DNA of 64,000 nt. Source: Otis tarda. Its lineage: Eukaryota; Chordata; Aves; Otidiformes; Otididae. Location of the stretch: NCBI GenBank assembly GCA_026413225.1, contig CM048554.1, positions 57,123,463-57,187,462 of the forward strand, in the 5' to 3' direction. The translations under genes were made by a program, and so were the position numbers. The notes below the pieces were generated by a model. That model made no database searches, was not told the DNA's origin, and worked only from the letters and a program-made list of their open reading frames with translations. Of this stretch, positions 53,593-64,000 are shown piece after piece; position 1 is the stretch's first letter, and the number at the start of each line of letters is the position of its first letter.

Positions 53593-54470
53593 GTTAGGAG
53601 TATGATTCTATTTTGAGCAAAACAACATCAGAAAATTTGGAGGGAGCATCCTCTTGTTGCCACAAAAGCTCCTTTAAATGGTTAGGGCAGGGCTTCACAG
53701 CGGTGTGCGCTCCTTCGATGCCCTTCACTCACCCCTTGAGAAGGGCACAGGGCTCCTGCAAGCCCTGTGTCACATCTGGAAGCCCCGTGCAAGTCTCCAA
53801 TAACCCAGGGCATCCAAAATGGCACCAGATACCTCTGTGTAGGTGTCTAGTCTCACATGACTTCAGGCAACGTGCAAGTACTGGCAATATCTAAATTAGT
53901 ACATTGGTCAGCAAACTAAACACACTGCCTGAAGTAACAGGATAACATTTGGGGAAAAGAGGGTCTTATCCCAGTACAAATTCTATTGCTCTTCATTTGT
54001 CTTGTATAAACGAACATTAACTTTGAGCCTAAATCTTTGATAATTTGCATATGCCATAGCACACAATATTGGCACCTACATGAGTAGCTTGTGCTTAATG
54101 GGGCTGACTTGAAACCCAAGCGGTTTGTTGCCACTTTGCACATTTGTTCATTTGAAATTCTCACCTCAATATCACCTACTTTGTTTTTTTTTTTCTTTCA
54201 CAGCTTTGTCTTTCAAACCAAAAAGGTGGTTTTGGTAGTGGTAGTGTATGTTAAGTTCATACACTTACCTTTTTAAAAAATTTCTGTTACTCTTCCAGTC
54301 AAAATTCTGTCTCCCTAATCTTTGGTGCTGTCACCTGTAACTTTTAACCTCCTCTTTTATAACTCAAACTCATTATTTGGCTTGTTGCAAATTTATATAC
54401 GAAGAAACCACAGGCTGCCTCTGAGGTAGCGCATAGAAACATTTTTTTTTTTAATTTACATTTTCCTCTC
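53593..54470. other. unique sequence, no gene seen
   Basis: No gene was recognised. A T-run occurs near 54,184-54,194. Confidence 0.55.
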
Positions 54471-54540
54471 AGCTACACTAATGCCAGTAACTGAAGTCAA
54501 TGGAGTGGTACCACTGTGACTGAGAATTTGGCTCGATGTA
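54471..54540 (+). repeat. ancient L3/CR1-like LINE tail
   Basis: CTACACTAATGCCAGTAACT, then GAAGTCAATGGAGTGGTACC and ACTGTGACTGAGAATTTGGC follow the amniote phrase 'ACTCCACTGAAGTCAATGGAGTTACACC ... GAGAATTTGGCCC' found at the ends of old L3-like elements. It is short and diverged; the orientation follows that phrase. Confidence 0.6.
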
Positions 54541-55937
54541 GGAAGCATTCCTTAGTTTTGTTTATTTAGCTAAAGACAAGGATCTATTACCCTTTCATTT
54601 CTGTCCACTTTTGGTGCCAGGGTAATACACATTTCTCATTCAACTCTCAGAGCATATTCATTTGTAATTAAAATAAAATTTTAAGAATTAGCTATTTGGC
54701 TGCTTTCTGTTGTCCTAGTGGCTTTTTGTCCTTCTTTGAGAAACACTTCCTCTCAAAGAAACAAAAATGTGGCAGCTCTGACAATACTAAAAAACTTGCC
54801 AGCACTGCCCAGGAAATTTGCAACAGAAGTTCATCCTCTCTAGCCTACCAGTTACAATCTCCTCTTGGTCAATAGTGGCCGCAAGTTGTTCTGTGCACTA
54901 ACTGCTTGTTACCTTATGTGCTTTCAACAGATGTTTTCACTCCAGTTCCCAGAGTGCAAGTGAAAAACTCACCACTTTCAGCATTAAATGAGAGCTTGCT
55001 GGCAGCCTTGGCAGAAAGGACTGACAGTAGTAGCAGAATCAGCCACATTTATTCCTGCTGTTCTTCAAAGTCAGAGCTAGGAACTTGGAGAGAGTCGGGA
55101 AAGTTTGTACTGGGGAAAGTTATACCAAAATTTATATTATATTATAATGTCATAATATTTGCAGATCTGAGGTCTATTTTTATTCATGGTTGGATATATT
55201 CATGTTTTATATGCTAGCACCCCATAACTTCTTCAGCTTCACCAGGACTGTTATAACTATATGATATTCTAAGAAGATGTATTTATCCTATTTATCTTCT
55301 CAAAATGTCTTGTTGTCCAAACTTCATCTTTACAAAGAAAGAAGCTTTGCAGGCCTTCAATACCTTCTATTCAAGATCCTAAAGATCGCTTCTCTCCCAC
55401 GGGAAGTTAAATACAGGCTCCTGTGGCAAATATGGCACCAGAGTACACAGAGAAACAATCTGTCAATTATTCATGTATTTTTAAACATCAGTAGTGTGGT
55501 ATAGCAAGGGGAAAAAAATGGAAGAGAGCCAGCAAAGTAATGAGCCATCTTCTCTGCAGATCACCAGTAAATGCTCTGCCAGTCACAAAGAACCACAATT
55601 AAGAGAATGTTGGCATTAATGATTAATGAGCTATTTAAAAGTAGTGAATCAGATTGCACTTTACATGCCCTGTCACTTCTGGGTGAGGTTTGGTAGAATG
55701 TAATTCACAGACACCCAGCCTGGACAGAAATAACAATTCATTCATTTCAAATTTTTGTTACAAAAGACTGGTGCAGATAACAGAATCACACCTCATGTCA
55801 CATGTTAATTAGCAAAAAAACCTCTTGTCGAGAATGAATGAGAACAGATTCAGATTTTTCCTTTAGTTCATTCCTAGGCTAAGATGGCACTGGAATGGAC
55901 AGCATTATTTCTAATTCGGTTGCTCATTCAAGAAAAT
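54541..55937. other. unique AT-rich sequence, no gene seen
   Basis: No gene was recognised. A 103-codon plus-strand frame (54,906-55,217) shows no family. Confidence 0.5.
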
Positions 55938-56055
55938 ACTTGAAAAGCACGTGTTTAAATCCCTTCCAATTCCAACATTTACTTAAGCACATGTTTAAAG
56001 AAAACACATACATTTAAATGCTATCTTGAGTGGAAATTCTTCTGCATACTCGGGC
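55938..56055. repeat. ancient palindromic amniote repeat (AAGCACATGCTTAA type)
   Basis: AAGCACGTGTTTAAATCCC and ACTTAAGCACATGTTTAAAG, then a CACATACATTTAAATGCT unit and finally CTCGGGCCCAAATG, follow the widespread amniote phrase of repeated AAGCAYGTGCTTAA units around a 'CCCATTGACTTCAATGGG' core and ending in GGGCC. The family name is not certain and the element is near-palindromic, so no strand is assigned. Confidence 0.6.
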
Positions 56056-56187
56056 CCAAATGTATAATCTGAAAAATCTCATATGCCTTATTTGTCAGCA
56101 AATAGATTTTATAAAATTTCCTTTTACACTACTGAAAGAAAATAAAGCAATTTCAAGTATTAAAATCAAGACTCGGATAATGCAGCA

Positions 56188-56409
56188 TTAGCACTCTACC
56201 TTACTGTTGGCTCTTGTAAATAAAATCATGCTTATGCTGTGACCTTCACCCATGCCACTGCATTTTTCTCTTCTTTGACCAAGGAGGAGGTAAGGAGGTA
56301 ACTTCCTATTTTCTTCCATGACTGCACAGACTCTCCTTGTTACCTGACCAAAATACCTGAGTTCAGCTTCTTTAATGCTTCTCAATTCTTTTTTTCCCCT
56401 TGGCTCCAT
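56188..56409 (-). pseudogene. possible worn LINE ORF2 C-terminus (RTE/L2-like), weak
   Basis: The 73-codon minus-strand frame contains SIKEAELRYFGQVTRR, which resembles the C-terminal block of RTE-type and other LINE proteins (typically 'LRYFGHVMRR') after the reverse-transcriptase domain. A later SGMGEGHS...RANSKV stretch has a loosely similar spacing to the 'TGM...R...W' tail of that region. The catalytic domain is not present. The match is short and made from memory, so chance or a different origin is quite possible. The old palindromic repeat at 55,938-56,055 lies just downstream in this orientation and might be part of the same element. Confidence 0.3.
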
Positions 56410-59294
56410 CTGTCTAGGTCATATGGCTGTAGTTTCTTACTGATTAACTTGCCAAGATTTCAAAATGAAAATCTGCCATTTGGTTTGTTTTGCTAGTCAG
56501 CTGATCATCATGAGCAAAGTTTGCAAATAATTTTGAGGAAACTGTATCCTTAAAATCAAACCATTAATTGAAGTATGATCATATACCTTCAGAAAAGCAG
56601 AAAACAAAAAAAAAGAAGCCACACCATGTTATAAAAATGGCCATACATGATCACTTCAAAGGTTAATCTATCCTGCTATTCTTTCCTCATAATAGTTAAC
56701 AGCAGATGCCTTGGGAAGAACATAAGAATACAGCAGGCAGAAGCTAATACTTTCCTAGAATACCCTCCTAACCTTCAACGATTCACAGCTCAGACTTCTC
56801 ATCTGACAAATCCAAGACTTTTCATATATGAACAACATAGAGGGATAAACTTTACATAAGACAAATGGTATGCTTTGAGAAGTCTATAGTAACTGTTGAT
56901 TAAAAGAAATAATGTGAAAGAAACATGTAGGCAGTGCATTTGCTCTCCTGCTCACTGTTACTAGAAAACAGAATATCTACCCTATGAGTTTCAGTAGCAT
57001 CCCTCGAACAGGGCTCTTGTCCTGACCACTATGAACATCTTGCAATTCAGAGGGGGTGAGGTCTTGTTAGGTAATCTAGCTCATTTTACCATCAACCCAG
57101 GACTAAAGAGGGGAAACCACAATACACCTTCTTGTGATGTTCGACATCAAGTTAAAATCATGCCTTGTTGCTTCTTAAATGTTTGTGAAACTTCCGCCTA
57201 CTAAGATTAACAGTGTTACTCAGTGTTCATCATATCATTTTAATATTGCAGTAGAAAGAAAATGAAATTGCCATATGATGAAATTATCATGTCAGACATC
57301 TGTTAACTCCCTGTTATGGAAAAACAGAGCACTTAAATATATTCAGAGGGTAAGCAAGCTGATAGCTATTTTTAATATATGAAGATATTAAATACTTTGC
57401 CCTACATTGTAGGATTTTCTTTAGAGGCTTACCTCTAAAGGCTTTCCTGTATAATTCTGAAAAATAGATAATGGTCTCTATTTCTGTGGGGACACATTGC
57501 CCTACAGAACTAATGCAAAAGTTTAAATGCTAAGGTCAGTTAAGACTACAGAGGAGACACTGCCACAACACATTTGTAAAGCTTCTCAGATAGTTGATTG
57601 AAAACATTTGGCTGATCTCAGCCATTTACAGATATATGTCTAATTAGATGAATATAATACACTCAAAATATTTTTTTAAACACTGGTCTTGTTTGAATTT
57701 TTGTTTTGAAATTCTTTTTCAAGTTTGTCTGAACTTAATGATAAAGAATAAAAAAACCAAGCAGAAATAGATGTGAACAGAGGATTTTATTTTCCTTTGT
57801 TCTTGTTATGTTGCTGATAAAAATGAAAAAACTAATTTGAGTCATTTCAAGTGATTCTTCCATTAATCATTTCATTGAGGAAAACAATAATCACATCCCA
57901 AACCTTCCTTTTCTGCCACTTGTGCATATGGTTTTTACCATGACTGCCATTTCATAAAGAAAATGCTACAACTGCCTTTATCTTTCATTTAATTATAATA
58001 TGGCTGTTTGGATTACTCTAAAAAATATTATTTCTTAGACCATTCCTGCACACGGTGATTCAGGCTATCAGCGTCTGCCTCAGGGAGAGGAAATGTTAAT
58101 GTCAATGAAATTATCAGAGAAATATTTTAAGTGTTTATGCTATCATAGTTGCAATTGGACATCATCACAAAAATGTAACTAAAAATTATCTTTATACACT
58201 CAAATACCTATGCAAATACTTGCTATTCTTAGAAGACCACACACATCTAACTACCACTGCTATCTTACACTGTGGCATGATATACAAAGGTATTGATGAT
58301 GCTTCCATATAGATTACATCAGTTAATTAGCAAGTCTGTCACACCTAGAGAAAATTTATTCAGACTGTCAAATCCCATACCTCTGGGATCTGGAATTAAA
58401 CAACTAAGTCTTAGTATTAATGTAAGGAATTATCAGCTTTACTGAATACAGTCAGTCTAGCTGGATCTCCCTAAAGTGTTTGGTAGAACTCCCAGACACT
58501 TAATTTTAGTGAATCTGTGGTGTTGTGTAACATGGAGGCTAGTTCTACACTAGTTTTCCCAAATATGACCAGAAACAGACAAAAGAAAGGGGGAATATTC
58601 TCTTAGAGCTTCATACTTATTAAGACATATTTGTGAAAGTCACAGGAGAATCTAGAAAGGAAAAGAAAAGCAAATTATCAATTCCTGAATCTATTAGTCA
58701 CTGGAGTCACCTAAGGCTACATGGACATAAGAATCACACTCTTGCTGTTCCCAGCATTATCACAGCATCTACTCAGCACAAATACTAATGCCCTGCTATA
58801 AAAACCTGAAAATAATTTGCAAGTGTCATTTAAGATATGTCTAAGGCCATTTATTCTGACCTCATCTTTTTCTTTTAAAGTAGGAAAATGTCAGAATAAA
58901 TGTGTTCTCTATATTTATAGCGTTATGCTGGGGGCTGAGCAAAACCTCGTGCAAGCTAATGGGCATTTCAACAACCTTGTCACCCTCTTCAGTCTTCCAT
59001 CTTGACAGAATCCACCCACAAAATCCCAAACATTTAGCATTTAGCTAGATTAAAAGATGTAGCAAAATAATATAGTACCTTATACCTTCATATGTTTTTT
59101 CTTCCTAGATCTGAGGGTATGTCAGCACCATGAAATCTCTTCACCTGGGCTTCCTCCCACATAGGAGGAAGCTCTTTTGAGAACTACTTCTAATTTACCT
59201 GCTACGTGTTCTCCTAAAACCTGATCCTTCCAGTTCTGTGTTTGTACATACAGACATAATCCTTAATAATCTATTTGAACACATCAAAGCCATT
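56410..59294. other. AT-rich unique sequence, no gene seen
   Basis: No gene, RNA gene or repeat could be supported. Frames are short. Confidence 0.5.
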
Positions 59295-59460
59295 AATGGA
59301 TATCATCCTCACCCCATCATCGTCTCACAGCAGGGAAGTACTCAGTTAATTTACTGATGAGAGATGAACTGGAGGAAGATCGTATCGTTTCCCCCACCTC
59401 AGAATACAAACCTAGGTCTTCGATTCCTGTTTAATCGGTCAATATATCATCTCATTTTCC
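59295..59460 (-). mobile_element. MIR-family SINE, reverse orientation, worn
   Basis: TTTACTGATGAGAGATGAAC followed by TGGAGGAAG, then GTTTCCCCCACCTC and GAATACAAACCTAGGTCTTC then GATTCCTG, follow in order the reverse complement of MIR (TTTACAGATGAGGAAACTGAG, TTGCCCAAGGTC, GAACCCAGGTCTTCTGACTCC). The middle is shorter than the consensus, suggesting a deletion. It is an old insertion. Confidence 0.65.
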
Positions 59461-62400
59461 AGAGTGGATTTTAAGGAAATGGTTCCTGTTTCGCATTCCA
59501 TGTTTCTACACACATCTAGGCAAGTGTTAGATCCATGGGACAATTTCAGTTCTTCCTTAATGCAGATGTCCCTGTCTATCATTTATGTTCCCTCTTGGGA
59601 GAAACTGGCAAGTCTCACATGTTCTTAAGTCACTTCATAGACTTTACTGTTCACCTTTGCATGAAAAAACAATTCCAATCTAATAACTTCCTCTGGCTTT
59701 TATAAGTATGTGTATATATATATATATATATATATACATATATATGCTTCCAAAACCATACTGCACAAAAAGGACATTTCAACAGAGAGTGGTTAAAAGA
59801 AAAGAAAACTACGCAAAGAAATAATACACTGCTTGCATGCAAAATTATTTGTAATAGAATTGCAAATCCTCTAGGTAAAGAGCATGGAGACATAACTATT
59901 AGAAATTCTTTAAGTCTGAAGCAATGCCTGTATTATGAACAGAACCTGAGCACCACCTATTCAGATCAAATGTTGAGTACCAAACAGAACCAAATAAAAG
60001 ACAACTTTAGCTAACAGATTAATGAAATAAGTCATAAAATAATTATCAATTTATTCAAGATAGACATAGGATGTTGGTACTATCTAAAGGAAAAAATTTT
60101 AAAAAAAAGCAAATGTTTTTTGGATAAACCTTCTATATTAACATATTAACTGAACCTAGTCCCAAGAATTATTTCATTAAAGAAAGTGATGTGCAGTCTA
60201 TGAAGCAAGCGTGCCTGTGAATTAAGCTTTGTTCTTAATAACAGTAAATGAGCAGAGAGACTTTACACACTACTGTCACCGTCATGTTTAGAGAAAACTC
60301 CAGTATATAATATGGTTGTATCACCAACATTTTGGAAAGTTCTGATATGTGTTTGATGTTCAACAAAACATCAAACCACATACTGTTGTAGATGGGTCCT
60401 TGCTAGCCATACATAAAAACACACTGAACACTGCAACCTGCAGTAATTAACCTGAGCGCCACTCATATGCACCTAACATGGAAACTATTGCAACCATCGT
60501 TTGCTGCGGCAGCAGGGCCGGTACTTTGTGGCAGTACCCTGGGGGGTCTGCAAGCATAGCAGCATATTTAAGCTGTGCTTTGTCAGAGGTGGCTACCTGC
60601 TTTGGGTTCCCACCACTGGGAGAGGAGAGTCAGATCCCGACTCAGCCTACCTTCCTTTCCCTCAGCTCCGAGGAATCATACATAAAAGTGAATAAATAGA
60701 ATAGATTATTTCATGCTTTCTGAAAGGAAATTGTGTGAGCCAAGTATGTAAAACACACAGGACTTCAGATACAGAAATTCACCAAAGGAAACAGTGAACA
60801 AGATCTTCAGGCTTACCACAGCTTTGGTGAATGATAAGGGGATGGAACGACTATTGCTTTCTTTTCACAGAACAGCAGCTCTCAGACACAATGCAAGGAT
60901 TTCTGTCCTGTAAGACTACTGAAAATCAGTAGTATCTGTACCAGCCAGGCCTTTTCATCTATTCGAAATGTAGAAAAATGCATAACAGTTGCATGATCGT
61001 ATGGTTATGGGTCACCAACTCCGCAACAGCCTCTTGTTCCACTTGGGTGACACAATCCCATTTCTGTATAATCCTGATGTAATGATGTTTGTTCAGTGTA
61101 CTGGGAGCACTGAGGGGGAACAGTGGACAGATACAGAGGATGAGACTGAACGAAGCACCGCTTCATATGAGAGGACCCTTCCTAAGAAAGCAGTTGGAAG
61201 AAAGAGACTTCTGAAGGCAAGGGAAATATTTCACCAACACCACATCACTGGGTAAATTTAGGGGTGACTTTGCTTAACAACCATTAGATATCAGGTCTTA
61301 CGTTATACAAAAGGATGTTTTAGAAATACTACAGTGATAATGTGACATAAGCAACATATTAGGAGAAAAGAAAAGCAGCATGCTATGAAAAAATTCTGGT
61401 ATGGAGATTATGTTTGCTCTACTTGAAAATTAAAATTCACTGTATTTTACAACTGTAGTGAGTCAGAATTTGAGACTGGACAACACCAATTTGGGTTAAA
61501 AAAACCACATAATCAAGCAAACATTGTAATAAATGAGCTTGGTCATTTGAAAATGAAAGAACAACAAAATTGAAGCTGCAAGTGGCCTCAGATCTTTTTT
61601 TTTTTTTCCTCAAATTGAACTTAAAAAGAAGCTTTGATTTGCAACCAATTAATCAACAATTTAGACAAGTGTCTTGAGGTTCTTTGGATACTAACAATGT
61701 TGTAATGTAATTTACAAACATTTTTTTTCCCCTGTGTGTACACACTATAGGGTTTTCTTTTTTTCAAAGCAGCACTCCAGGTTTTAGACATATCCCACTG
61801 GCTTAATGGAAATCGCATGGTTTGGCTTATCTTTTGAGAGACTGGAAACCTATCCCACTCAGCTTTCTCACTGAACAACAACAACAAAAGGATGTCAATG
61901 GAGGGATGCCAGTGAGAGAAACTTCCAAGTTTCCATTATTTCTTTAGAACTTCAATGCTCAGTCAGAATAACAATTCACAGAGTGAAAGTGAGAGGGTCT
62001 CCTCCATCCTGCTCCTTCATGGGTAATACCTGTGAAAGGCTAGGCTTTGCAGCATGTCTGATGACCAAAATGCATCACAGCAGGCTGGATGGTGCCTCTT
62101 GAAGCTGTTCCACAGCAGATCTAAAGACAAAGCAGCCCACACAGAAGTTGGTCTTCTCTGGACTGCGTGGTGCAGTAGACATAAAGTATCATTGCTGATC
62201 AGGTCCAGGCATTTTTATGCCTGTAGTTCCCCAAGTAACTGGTTAAGATTTGCCTCCGGTGGCCCTGTGTGCTGCAAACTGCCTGTATGAACCCTTCCTC
62301 TCCAATGAATGCTAACAACAACTAAGAGTCAATCTTATCTCTGAGCTTGACACAAAGATCTGGTTTTAGAGGCAAAATTCTCTGTAGACTATAAAGCTAA

Positions 62401-62516
62401 TGACAATCACTATTATTTAGGAGTTCAATGGCAAGGCTACATACACAAAAGCATGTACTTCTTAAGTTACTAACACATCATGGATACTGTTTATCTATAT
62501 ATAAATGTCTTAGGGT
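59461..62516. other. AT-rich unique sequence, no gene seen
   Basis: No gene was recognised. It holds the TA microsatellite at 59,709-59,746 and a T-run near 61,596-61,608. An 88-codon frame (60,989-61,255) in slightly GC-richer sequence has no known motif. Confidence 0.5.
59709..59746. repeat. (TA)n microsatellite
   Basis: TGTG leads into twelve TA units (59,713-59,736), then CATATATATG. It is a simple repeat, likely variable in length and able to form cruciforms. Confidence 0.95.
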
Positions 62517-62590
62517 AAGATTTTCAAAAACATTAAAGTAATATAGGAACATTAATGAGTTTGAGGGAACTTTTGAAAACCCCATCCTAA
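62517..62590. repeat. ancient palindromic amniote repeat (ATTTTCAAAA type)
   Basis: AAGATTTTCAAAAACATTAA, then AGTAATATAGGAAC and GGAACTTTTGAAAACCCC then ATCCTAAG match the common amniote element whose arms are 'GATTTTCAAAAGCACTTAAGTGACTTAGGAGC' and 'CTTTTGAAAATCCCATCC'. The outer arms TTTTCAAAA and ACTTTTGAAAA are inverted copies. The centre is shortened and diverged. The class (DNA element or LINE tail) is not certain. Confidence 0.65.
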
Positions 62591-63600
62591 GCAGGCATTC
62601 ACTTTGTTTTTCTTTATAAACACAAAACAGGGAGAACATGGCTCTACAATATACGACAGAAAGACCAGGATGGGCACCAGAACTCATGCAATTTGGCTTC
62701 TCTGTGACCTTGAGGTCCTTGAAATCTTTATGCCAATGACAGATTTGACAGAATTGGTGGAGGAATTCAGTATTTATTAAGAGGGACAGACAATCATGCG
62801 ATCACATAAGTCGTACTTGAAAACAAGAAACCAATCAGCCAACCCAACCTGCACATGTGCTGAAAGCTGCGTTTCTAAAGCCACCCTTAAGTGCTCGAAC
62901 TGAAGAGCCAGTATTCAATATGCAAATACTTCGCAGGAGAATGGGAAAGTCAGATGTGATCAGGTAGCAAATATTAAAACATAGCTAGAGAATTTTCTGT
63001 TCAAGGTATCTTATTTTAATTTTTTGGAGATTTTACTTTCATGTCAGTATTAACAATGATGTTTTCAAATAATTAATTGAATTATCAACAATCACTAGAA
63101 GAAACTAAAAAAGCATAGTCTGATAGTTTAAACAAAAGAAGGCAAAAAAGGAAGCATGGATTTCATGCACGTAGCTATTTTTCTGTCTACCTGCAGTTCA
63201 AACATGAACACTTCCCCAACTACCATATTTTCATGGAGATCCTACTGCAAATGAGATTTCTCCTTAACACTTGAATTCTCCAGGTTCTGTCATCTAGCAA
63301 GCATATATATGGGTGCTTAGCACTGCGATACTGGAAACTATGGGATTCATTTTACATTAGTAAGGACCTGTTGAGTCAAATCCTTGTGATTTAACAGACC
63401 CCTAGGGAAGAGCTTTGCCTACTGGGGCTGATGAATTGTGAAGTGGTTGGTGTAAATATCCAGAGGAAGAAGCAGCAGCAGTAGCTCAGAGGCACAGAAA
63501 GAACCTAACCCCTGTATATAAGGATAGGCATTGCAACCATATGGTGGACAATTTTAAACTGAGATGGGTGGACAATATTCTTCCTCCTATTAACAACATT
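62591..63600. other. AT-rich unique sequence, no gene seen
   Basis: Nothing recognisable was found. Confidence 0.5.
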
Positions 63601-63710
63601 AATTTCATTATTAATGAATATAAATAAATATATTAAAATATATTACAAAATATATTATAATATATAAAATATATAAATATTAAAATATATAAATAATATA
63701 TATTAATATT
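63601..63710. repeat. AT-only low-complexity tract
   Basis: About 110 bp almost entirely of A and T, with repeated ATATTAAAATATAT and AATATATTA motifs. Such tracts can act as matrix-attachment or easily unwound DNA; no function is shown here. Confidence 0.9.
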
Positions 63711-64000
63711 TACTATCCTGTGTAAAGGTCAAGTACTCAATGATCATTCTTAAAATTGAACTCTTTCCATGGAAGACACCCCTGTCTTTTTCAAATGCTT
63801 GTTTTTATTTGTCAAGTTAAGACATTGAGCCAAAAGCCTGTCATTGTCCTTGCTACAATGAATACCATTTAAATCTGCTGCTTCAATATACATAAAGAAA
63901 TATACCCTTCACCTGATGTTTGCCCTCCAAGGCAAATGACCAAATTTCAGCTCATCAATTTAATATGAAGCCAATTTAATTCTGCTTGACCAAAAATCAG
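63711..64000. other. AT-rich unique sequence, no gene seen
   Basis: Nothing recognisable was found up to the window edge. Confidence 0.5.

Noticed and set aside
61885-61925. GATGTCAATGGAGGGATGCC, recalling an L3-like tail
   Set aside because: The match covers only about 20 bp and lacks the typical ending.
1-64000. CRISPR arrays, tRNA/rRNA genes, retroviral genes or paired LTRs
   Set aside because: No regularly spaced repeats, no tRNA B-box in a cloverleaf context, no rRNA-like sequence, and no gag/pol/env-type translation or recognisable LTR pair was seen.

Overview
The window looks like avian nuclear DNA from a gene-poor interval or a long intron. The main evidence is five CR1 LINE copies ending in the bird-type 3' sequence AACCATTCTATGATTCTA or a close variant, on an AT-rich background. 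Several worn pan-amniote repeats are also present (MIR-type SINEs, an L3-like LINE tail, palindromic amniote repeats). No bacterial, organellar or complete host protein-coding gene can be supported. The species cannot be named, and no known host gene was recognised. || Layout: 1-12.2 kb is AT-rich unique sequence with a more GC/CpG-retaining patch at about 8.05-8.70 kb. A CR1 fragment with a long open reverse-transcriptase frame lies at 12.22-13.22 kb. From 13.2 to 25.85 kb is mostly unique sequence with a perfect 15-bp hairpin at 13.57 kb, a second CR1 at 17.8 kb and an old repeat tail at 21.4 kb. A compact CpG island of about 0.4 kb at 25.86-26.25 kb is the strongest regulatory landmark; it holds a CCAAT box, a GC box, a CACGTG E-box, a CG run and six perfect GGGCAC units. 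From 26.3 to 53.0 kb is mostly unique AT-rich sequence with reverse-strand CR1 copies at 27.26 and 39.22 kb and an unexplained open frame at 30.2-30.9 kb. A fifth CR1 at 53.03 kb is followed within about 60 bp by a nearly complete MIR. From there to 64 kb old amniote repeats become frequent, including a possible worn LINE C-terminal frame at 56.2-56.4 kb. The end is AT-rich low-complexity sequence. || How it fits together: there is no operon-like or gene-cluster organisation. The only likely functional unit is the CpG island, probably the promoter of a non-coding RNA or of a gene whose exons lie elsewhere. The best unexplained coding candidate is the 30.2-30.9 kb frame, which has a good splice acceptor at 30,298. 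Both need transcript or cross-species data. No clearly undescribed system was found.
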